Positions 6,120-10,510 of a DNA stretch of 10,510 bases are shown here, piece after piece; within the stretch, counting starts at the first letter, position 1, and each line of letters starts with the position of its first letter. The stretch lies in NCBI GenBank assembly GCA_021789355.1, contig JAJYJR010000150.1:1-10510 (forward strand), written 5' to 3'. A program made the position numbers and the translations under genes. Source of the DNA: Chloroflexota bacterium. Its GTDB lineage: Bacteria; Chloroflexota; Limnocylindria; Limnocylindrales; CSP1-4. The notes beneath the pieces are model-generated. The model saw only the letters and a list, made by a program, of their open reading frames with translations. It was not told where the DNA came from and made no database searches.

Positions 6120-6141
6120 GGGCGCGCGGGAACACGCGCCC
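6120..6141. terminator. GC-rich hairpin between convergent genes
   Basis: GGGCGCG (6120-6126) and CGCGCCC (6135-6141) form a 7-bp all-GC stem with an 8-nt loop. It lies 10 bp after the transporter stop and 31 bp before the end of the convergent methyltransferase gene. No T-run is present on either side, so intrinsic termination would depend on the stem alone. Confidence 0.45.
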
Positions 6142-6171
6142 CGACAGGGCCCGCGTCCCCGGCGACGCAGC

Positions 6172-6777
6172 TCAGGCCGGCACGCGGCGTCCCACCACGA
6201 CGGCGTCCACGCGCGGTCTCCCGCCGTCGCTCGTGCGGAGTGCGTCGGCGCGCTCGATCACCACGCCCGGCACCTCCGCGACGATTTCCTCCGGCGTATA
6301 GAGCACCCGCGGATCCTGTGGCCCTCCCACGCCCTCCACCAGGTTGCGCCGGTCGTGTCCCACCACCAGCAGCCGGCCCCCGGGGGCGAGGGCGCGAGCG
6401 GCGCGCTGCAGGACCAGGCGCCGCTCGTCCGGCGGGAGGTGCAGGTAGATCAGCGAGACGAGGTCGAAGCTCCCCTCCGGGGGCGACCACGCGAGCAGGT
6501 CGTGCACCTGCCAGTCGACCTCGACCCGTGCGGCGGCGGCCCGTCGCCGGCCCCGGTCAAGCGCGACCGACGAGAAGTCGACGGCGGTCACCTGCCACCC
6601 GCGGTGCGCCAGCCACACCGCGTTGCGGCCATCACCGCAGGCAAGGTCGAGCGCGCGTCCGGGGGGCAGCGGCGCGGCCTCCCTCACAAGGACCGGATCG
6701 GGCTCGTCGGACTCGATGTGCTCGCGCTCGGCATGGCGCCGGTCCCAGGCCATGCGGCGTTCGTCGTGCTCTGTCAT
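6172..6777 (-). CDS. Class I SAM-dependent methyltransferase (TehB/UbiE-like)
   Basis: Cytoplasmic methyltransferase of 201 residues. The Rossmann-fold SAM-binding motif is ALDLACGDGRNAVWLA (42-57), followed by the acidic end of strand 2 (VTAVDFSS, 63-70, D67). The later motifs are VHDLLAW (91-97), SFDLVSLIYLHLPP (103-116) and a LAPGGRLLVVGHD strand-turn (130-142). The N-terminal MAWDRRHAEREHIESDEPDPVL resembles the WDxRY...PDPxL start of small TehB-like and tellurite/thiol-type methyltransferases. The small size and lack of an extra substrate domain fit a small-molecule substrate, but which one cannot be read from sequence. The ATG at 6777 keeps the usual N-terminus; no strong ribosome site is seen because a 20-bp tandem repeat begins 6 bp upstream. 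It is convergent with the transporter and divergent from the helicase. Confidence 0.85.
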   Translation of the reverse strand: MTEHDERRMAWDRRHAEREHIESDEPDPVLVREAAPLPPGRALDLACGDGRNAVWLAHRGWQVTAVDFSSVALDRGRRRAAAARVEVDWQVHDLLAWSPPEGSFDLVSLIYLHLPPDERRLVLQRAARALAPGGRLLVVGHDRRNLVEGVGGPQDPRVLYTPEEIVAEVPGVVIERADALRTSDGGRPRVDAVVVGRRVPA

Positions 6778-6782
6778 TCGCC

Positions 6783-6822
6783 GATTGTCGCCGACTGCGG
6801 CGGATTGTCGCCGACTGCGGCG
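6783..6822. repeat. Perfect 20-bp tandem duplication before the methyltransferase start
   Basis: GATTGTCGCCGACTGCGGCG occurs twice head to tail (6783-6802, 6803-6822) and is followed by a partial third beginning, GAT. It sits 6 bp upstream of the methyltransferase ATG, so the two copies occupy its untranslated leader or promoter. Confidence 0.85.
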
Positions 6823-7156
6823 GATCGGCGATCAGCGCGTGTCCGCTCCGGCTGCCGTGCCGGGACGGTCCGTTACGTCCGCGGTCACGGCCGGGTGCCT
6901 GACCGGCACGCCTGCGCCCTCGGCGGCCAGCGAATCGCGGACGCGCGCGGCGGGCCCGCCCGGGTGACATGGTACGATCCAGCAAAGAAGACCAGATTGA
7001 CGTGCAACAGCGGCATCCGGTCCGGCACGGCCCGTGCGCGGGCCCAGGCCGGCGGCGCCCCGGTCGCGCGATCGCCAGGGCCCAGCCCACACGCACCCGA
7101 TCGCACGCGCGTCCACCAACGTCGTCGCGTCCCAGGGACGCACGCAGGAGTATCGC
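6823..7156 (+). promoter_or_regulatory. Divergent gap: helicase leader with possible extended -10 promoter
   Basis: This 334-bp gap between the methyltransferase repeat and the helicase start has no gene I can support. Most of it is GC-rich, with one A+T-richer patch at 6966-7010. TGGTACGAT at 6970-6978 fits an extended -10 element (TGN-TANNNT) without a recognisable -35. If used, the helicase mRNA would have a leader of about 170 nt, which would be in keeping with long leaders of some cold-shock RNA helicase genes. A 63-codon frame (6969-7160) ends in a TGA overlapping the helicase TTG, but its Arg/Pro-rich content looks like noise. Confidence 0.3.
7144..7150 (+). promoter_or_regulatory. Ribosome-binding site that fixes a TTG start for the helicase
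   Basis: GCAGGAG ends 6 nt before TTG 7157. Translation from this TTG gives [13 protein letters not shown], the standard first residues of RhlE proteins. This makes the in-frame ATG at 7034, which adds 41 unrelated residues, unlikely. Confidence 0.75.
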
Positions 7157-8422
7157 TTGACATTCGACACCCTCGGCCTTGCCCCCGACCTCCTCGAGAC
7201 GGTCGCCCGCGAGGGGTACACCGAGCCGACGCCCATCCAGTCCGCCGCCATCCCGCTCGTGCTGGCCGGCCGTGACGTCCTCGCCGCCGCTCAGACCGGA
7301 ACCGGCAAGACGGCCGCGTTCGTCCTCCCGCTCCTGGAGCGACTGCGGCCGCACGCCAACACGGCGATCTCGCCGGCCCGCCACCCGGTCCGCGTGCTGA
7401 TCGTCCTGCCCACCCGCGAGCTCGCGGTCCAGGTCGAGGAATCGGTGCGGACGTACGCCCGGAGCCTGCCGCTCCGTTCGACGGTCGTCCACGGCGGCGT
7501 GCCCATGGACCCCCAGGTCAAGGCGCTCTGGGGCGGCGTCGAGATCCTCGTGGCGACCCCGGGTCGCCTGCTCGACCACCTCGGGCAGGGGACGGTGAAG
7601 CTCGGCCAGGTGGAGGTCCTCGTCCTGGACGAGGCCGACCGCATGCTGGACATGGGCTTCATCCCGGACGTGCGGCGCATCGTCGCCCTTCTCACCTCCC
7701 GCCGGCAAACGCTGTTCTTCTCGGCAACCTTCTCCGACGAGATCCGGCGGCTGGCCCGCGAGTTCCTGCACGATCCGGAGACGGTCGAGGTGGCGCGGCG
7801 CAACAGCGTCGCCGACAACCTCACGCAGGCCCTCTACCCGGTCGACGGCACGCTCAAGGCCGACCTGCTGGTCCACCTGATCCGCCAGGAGCAGATGACG
7901 CAGGTGCTGGTCTTCACGCGGACCAAGACCGCTGCCAGCCGGCTCGCCGCCCACCTGGACCGCCGCGGAGTGCCCGCGACCGCGATCCACAGCGACCGCA
8001 GCCAGCCGGAGCGGACGCGGGCGCTCGAGGGCTTCAAGCGCGGCGACATCGCCGTCCTGGTCGCCACCGACGTCGCCTCGCGCGGGCTCGACATCGACGA
8101 GCTGCCGCACGTGGTCAACTTCGAGCTCCCCTTCGACCCGCAGGACTACATCCATCGCATCGGCCGGACCGGCCGGGCCGGCGCCAGCGGCGTCGCGATC
8201 TCGCTGGTCTCGCCCGAGGAGGTCGACCAGCTCCGGGGCGTCCAGCGGCTCCTGCGCCGCGCGATCCCGGTCCGCGTCGCGGAGGACTTCCTGCCCGGGC
8301 GTGGCCAGCGAGACGCCGATACGGACGGAGCACCGGCGCAGGGGCCGGGCGGACGCGGGTCGGGCTCCCGGCGCGCCCCGGGATACGCACGCAGCAGAAC
8401 AGCGGCGACCGCCGCCCGCTGA
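7157..8422 (+). CDS. rhlE: DEAD-box ATP-dependent RNA helicase, RhlE type
   Basis: Cytoplasmic RNA helicase of 421 residues that unwinds short RNA duplexes using ATP, usually in ribosome assembly, RNA decay or cold adaptation. All conserved motifs are visible: Q motif (F3, then GYTEPTPIQ at 20-28), motif [10 protein letters not shown] (44-52), Ia PTRELA (85-90), Ib TPGR (134-137), II DEAD (158-161) and III SAT (189-191). In the second domain are [10 protein letters not shown] (250-257), [12 protein letters not shown] (303-313) and [10 protein letters not shown] (333-340). The C-terminal tail (about 380-421) is Gly/Arg-rich and disordered, as in many RhlE proteins, and is probably an extra RNA-binding element. 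The start is TTG 7157, set by the AGGAG site. It is transcribed alone, divergent from the methyltransferase and convergent with satP. Assignment to RhlE rather than another DEAD-box branch rests on the N-terminus and simple tail. Confidence 0.93.
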   Translation: MTFDTLGLAPDLLETVAREGYTEPTPIQSAAIPLVLAGRDVLAAAQTGTGKTAAFVLPLLERLRPHANTAISPARHPVRVLIVLPTRELAVQVEESVRTYARSLPLRSTVVHGGVPMDPQVKALWGGVEILVATPGRLLDHLGQGTVKLGQVEVLVLDEADRMLDMGFIPDVRRIVALLTSRRQTLFFSATFSDEIRRLAREFLHDPETVEVARRNSVADNLTQALYPVDGTLKADLLVHLIRQEQMTQVLVFTRTKTAASRLAAHLDRRGVPATAIHSDRSQPERTRALEGFKRGDIAVLVATDVASRGLDIDELPHVVNFELPFDPQDYIHRIGRTGRAGASGVAISLVSPEEVDQLRGVQRLLRRAIPVRVAEDFLPGRGQRDADTDGAPAQGPGGRGSGSRRAPGYARSRTAATAAR

Positions 8423-8484
8423 CCCGGCACGGTGATGGGCCGCGCGCGGGACACCCGTCGCGGCGCACCGCCGCCTCACGCGGA

Positions 8485-8512
8485 AGGGCCGGCCCCGTCC
8501 GGGACCGGCCCT
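8485..8512. terminator. Strong GC hairpin after the helicase
   Basis: AGGGCCGG (8485-8492) and CCGGCCCT (8505-8512) pair perfectly. Inside, CCC and GGG can extend the stem after one mismatch. It lies 62 bp after the helicase stop. No T-run follows, as is common in very high-GC genomes. Confidence 0.6.
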
Positions 8513-8523
8513 CGCAGCGACGA

Positions 8524-8543
8524 CGCCCGGGTCGACCCGGGCG
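8524..8543. terminator. Perfect 20-bp palindrome between convergent genes
   Basis: GCCCGGGTCGACCCGGGC at 8525-8542, extended by C and G on the outside, is a perfect palindrome with no spacer. It ends 9 bp before the satP stop. With the hairpin at 8485-8512 it can act on transcripts from both sides. A protein-binding palindrome is the alternative. Confidence 0.5.
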
Positions 8544-8552
8544 AAGATCAGG

Positions 8553-9128
8553 TCAGCCCGGCAGGACCTCCGAGCCCCACGCCTCGTTGATGACGGCGCG
8601 CGCCGAGCCGTAGAAGGCCGCGATCGCCGTCAGGATCCCGATGTACCCGCCGATCTGGGTCAGGCCGCTGCCGGCGCCGGCCCCGTTGAAGGCGCCGAGG
8701 GCCAGCACGACGAACGTGATCCAGAGGAGCAGGAAGATGACCATGGTGACCCGGGCGAGCTTCAGCGTGGCAACCCACATGTAGAACGTGAAGATGCCCC
8801 ACGCCAGCAGGTACCAGGCCACCACGTTCCCGGCGTCCTTGCCCTGGAACATGAACACGAACGCGGCAAAGCTCACCCAGAAGCCGCCGTACGAGCTGAA
8901 GGCAACGGCCCCGAACGTGTTGCCGGCCTTGAATTCCCACCAACCGGCGATGAGCTGGCCCAGGCCGCCATAGGCCAGCGCCAGCCCGACCACGATGGCG
9001 AGCGTGCTCCCGGTGACGAGGCCGGCGTTGACCAGGGACAGTATCAACGTCGTGAGGGCGAAGCCCGCCAGCCCAAGTGGCGCTGGGTTCGCCATCTTCG
9101 CTGCCGGCATGCCTTGGGCTTGAGCCAC
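8553..9128 (-). CDS. satP: Acetate/succinate:H+ symporter, SatP/YaaH (GPR1/FUN34) family
   Basis: Inner-membrane permease of 191 residues importing acetate (in E. coli also succinate) with protons. The family signature NPAPLGL is at 14-20, followed by six hydrophobic segments (about 17-35, 41-62, 74-94, 100-120, 126-146, 158-176). Other conserved pieces are GLGQLIAGWWEFKAGNTFGAVAFSSYGGFW (55-84), where the E-GNTF and SYG-FW residues line the pore in family structures, and FTFYMWVATLKL (113-124). Length matches the family. The start is GTG 9128, with AAAGGAG 7 nt upstream. It lies 79 bp downstream of acs on the same strand, so the two probably form an operon in which the permease feeds acetate to the synthetase. 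Both genes read toward the two hairpins before 8553. Confidence 0.93.
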   Translation of the reverse strand: MAQAQGMPAAKMANPAPLGLAGFALTTLILSLVNAGLVTGSTLAIVVGLALAYGGLGQLIAGWWEFKAGNTFGAVAFSSYGGFWVSFAAFVFMFQGKDAGNVVAWYLLAWGIFTFYMWVATLKLARVTMVIFLLLWITFVVLALGAFNGAGAGSGLTQIGGYIGILTAIAAFYGSARAVINEAWGSEVLPG

Positions 9129-9135
9129 GCAGGGA

Positions 9136-9142
9136 CTCCTTT
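9136..9142 (-). promoter_or_regulatory. Ribosome-binding site of satP
   Basis: AAAGGAG on the minus strand, 7 nt before GTG 9128. This supports GTG over the internal ATG six codons later (residue 7). Confidence 0.75.
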
Positions 9143-9207
9143 CGGGTCGGGCGGCGCGGACAGCCGCCGTCAGTCCACCAACCGGTGACCGCTCTCCTGA
9201 CGACGCG

Positions 9208-10510
9208 TCAGATGAGCTGTTCCGCCTCGCTCGACTGGGCCTTGTCGCGGATCGTGTCGACGATCCCCGAATCGGCCAGCGTGGTTACGTCGCCCAACGG
9301 CCTGTGCTCGGCAATGTCGCGCAGAAGCCGGCGCATGATCTTCCCCGAGCGGGTCTTGGGCAGCTCCGGTGTGAACATCACCATCTTGGGGCGCGCGATC
9401 GCGCCGATCTTGGTGGCCACGTGCTCGCGGAGCTCGGCGGCAAGCGCGTCGCTGGGCTCCGCGCTCGCCTTGAGGATCACGAAGGCGAAGATCGCCTCGC
9501 CGGTGATGGGGTCGCTGCGCCCGACGACGGCGGCCTCGGCGACCGAGTGGTGATCGACCAGCGACGACTCGACCTCGATGGTGCTGATGCGGTGCCCGGA
9601 CACCTTCATGACGTCGTCGACGCGGCCGAGGAGCCAGAAGTAGCCGTCCGAGTCGACCTTGCAGCCGTCCCCCGCGAAGTACATCCCGGGGAAGCGGCTC
9701 CAGTACGTGCTCTGATAGCGCTCGGGGTCCTTGTAGATGCCGCGCAGCATCGCCGGCCAGGGCCGGGTCAGGACCAGGTAGCCGCCGCCGGCGCCGTTCG
9801 CCACGTCCTTTCCCTCGGCGTCCACCACCTTGGCGGCGACACCCGGGAACGGGCGGGTCGCGGAGCCCGGGCGCAGCGTCGTGACGCCCGGCAGCGGCGT
9901 GATGAGGATCATCCCGGTCTCGGTCTGCCACCACGTGTCGACCACGGGGCAGCGCGAGCCGCCGATATTCCGGTGGTACCAGAGCCACGCCTCGGGGTTG
10001 ATGGGCTCGCCCACGGTGCCCAGCACCCGCAGGGAGGACATGTCGTGCTTGGCCGGCCACTCCTCACCCTGCTTCATGAAGGCGCGGATGGCGGTCGGGG
10101 CGCAGTAGAGGACGTTGACCTTGTACTTCTCGATGATCGACCACCAGCGATCCGGCGTGGGGTACTGCGGCGCTCCCTCGTACATCACGGACGTCGTGGC
10201 GTTGGCCAGCGGCCCGTAGACGATGTAGGAGTGACCGGTCACCCAGCCGACGTCCGCGGCGCACCAGTACACGGTGTCGGGCTTGATGTCGAAGATCATG
10301 CTGTGGGTGGCGGAGATCCCTGTGAGGTAGCCACCCGTGGTGTGCATGATGCCCTTCGGCTTGGCCGTGGTGCCGGAGGTGTGCAGCAGGTAGAGCAGGT
10401 GCTCGGAGTCGAGCGGCACGGGGTCGCACTGGTCGGACTGCGCCTCGACCAGCTCGTGCCACCAGTGGTCGCGCCCGGCGGTCATCGACACGTCGTGCCC
10501 GGTCCGCTTG
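9208..10510 (-). CDS. acs: Acetyl-CoA synthetase (AMP-forming), N-terminus off the right edge
   Basis: Activates acetate to acetyl-AMP and then acetyl-CoA in the cytoplasm. The C-terminal 433 residues are visible of a protein normally near 650, and the frame is open to the window edge. Counting from the edge, the phosphate-binding loop is [21 protein letters not shown] (42-62). Then come [22 protein letters not shown] (80-101), [12 protein letters not shown] (167-178), the acyl-adenylate motif DTWWQTETG (191-199), FAGDG (278-282) and the hinge [15 protein letters not shown] (296-310). The C-terminal [17 protein letters not shown] (384-400) contains K390, the catalytic lysine that Pat/CobB-type systems acetylate. 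The loop reads [10 protein letters not shown] where E. coli has TSGSTGKPKG, a variant I believe is common in related high-GC bacteria. The real start lies outside the window. satP follows 79 bp downstream. Confidence 0.95.
   Translation of the reverse strand, partial: KRTGHDVSMTAGRDHWWHELVEAQSDQCDPVPLDSEHLLYLLHTSGTTAKPKGIMHTTGGYLTGISATHSMIFDIKPDTVYWCAADVGWVTGHSYIVYGPLANATTSVMYEGAPQYPTPDRWWSIIEKYKVNVLYCAPTAIRAFMKQGEEWPAKHDMSSLRVLGTVGEPINPEAWLWYHRNIGGSRCPVVDTWWQTETGMILITPLPGVTTLRPGSATRPFPGVAAKVVDAEGKDVANGAGGGYLVLTRPWPAMLRGIYKDPERYQSTYWSRFPGMYFAGDGCKVDSDGYFWLLGRVDDVMKVSGHRISTIEVESSLVDHHSVAEAAVVGRSDPITGEAIFAFVILKASAEPSDALAAELREHVATKIGAIARPKMVMFTPELPKTRSGKIMRRLLRDIAEHRPLGDVTTLADSGIVDTIRDKAQSSEAEQLI

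Noticed and set aside
7034..7156. N-terminal extension of the helicase from ATG 7034
   Set aside because: RhlE proteins begin at the TFDTLGL segment, and AGGAG precedes TTG 7157. The extension is random in character.
6632..8479. Minus-strand open frame of 615 codons opposite the RNA helicase
   Set aside because: The plus strand encodes a complete helicase with every motif in order. The antisense product is Arg/Asp/Val-rich and featureless.
9170..10060. Second minus-strand open frame of 296 codons inside acs
   Set aside because: It is an out-of-frame shadow of acetyl-CoA synthetase, whose motifs all lie in the other frame.

Overview
The window is about 10.5 kb of very G+C-rich bacterial DNA with GTG and TTG starts, clear Shine-Dalgarno sites and GC-only hairpins between genes. 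The receiver's DWRMPG phosphorylation motif, the Ala/Pro/Ser-rich linkers, the RhlE-type helicase and the acs-satP pair fit a Chloroflexota lineage, with a high-GC actinobacterium as the alternative. This placement rests on gene style only and is weak.

Left part (1-1360): a low-complexity repeat tract that probably encodes a Pro/Gln-rich protein on the minus strand and leaves the window, followed by the wreck of a two-component system. The response regulator starts normally behind a good ribosome-binding site, but its receiver breaks off after the phosphorylation site and joins in frame to a short piece of an OmpR-type DNA-binding domain. A second break, with a change of frame, leads into the ATP-binding domain of a histidine kinase. 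The kinase's membrane, HAMP and phospho-acceptor parts are absent.

Middle part (1263-6110): a minus-strand, membrane-anchored beta-propeller protein is divergent from a plus-strand series made of a membrane-anchored DsbA-like thioredoxin-fold protein (CPYC), a CcdA/DsbD-type thiol transporter with both redox cysteines, and an MFS transporter of the phosphate:H+ symporter type. The first two form an extracytoplasmic thiol-redox pair. The same inverted repeat, TTGCG-N6-CGCAA, occurs upstream of the DsbA-like gene and again upstream of the transporter, which suggests one regulator for both.

Right part (6111-10510): a small minus-strand SAM-dependent methyltransferase is convergent with the transporter. 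It is divergent from a complete RhlE-type DEAD-box RNA helicase that starts at TTG 7157 after a long leader. Two strong hairpins, one a perfect 20-bp palindrome, separate the helicase from a convergent minus-strand acetate module: acetyl-CoA synthetase (running off the right edge) followed by a SatP/YaaH acetate permease.

Most of the window is ordinary metabolism and housekeeping. The points most worth a second look are the collapsed two-component locus, the repeat tract whose copies are all spaced by multiples of three, and the shared inverted repeat. I found no CRISPR array, tRNA, rRNA, transposase or phage gene, and no convincing new defence or biosynthetic system.
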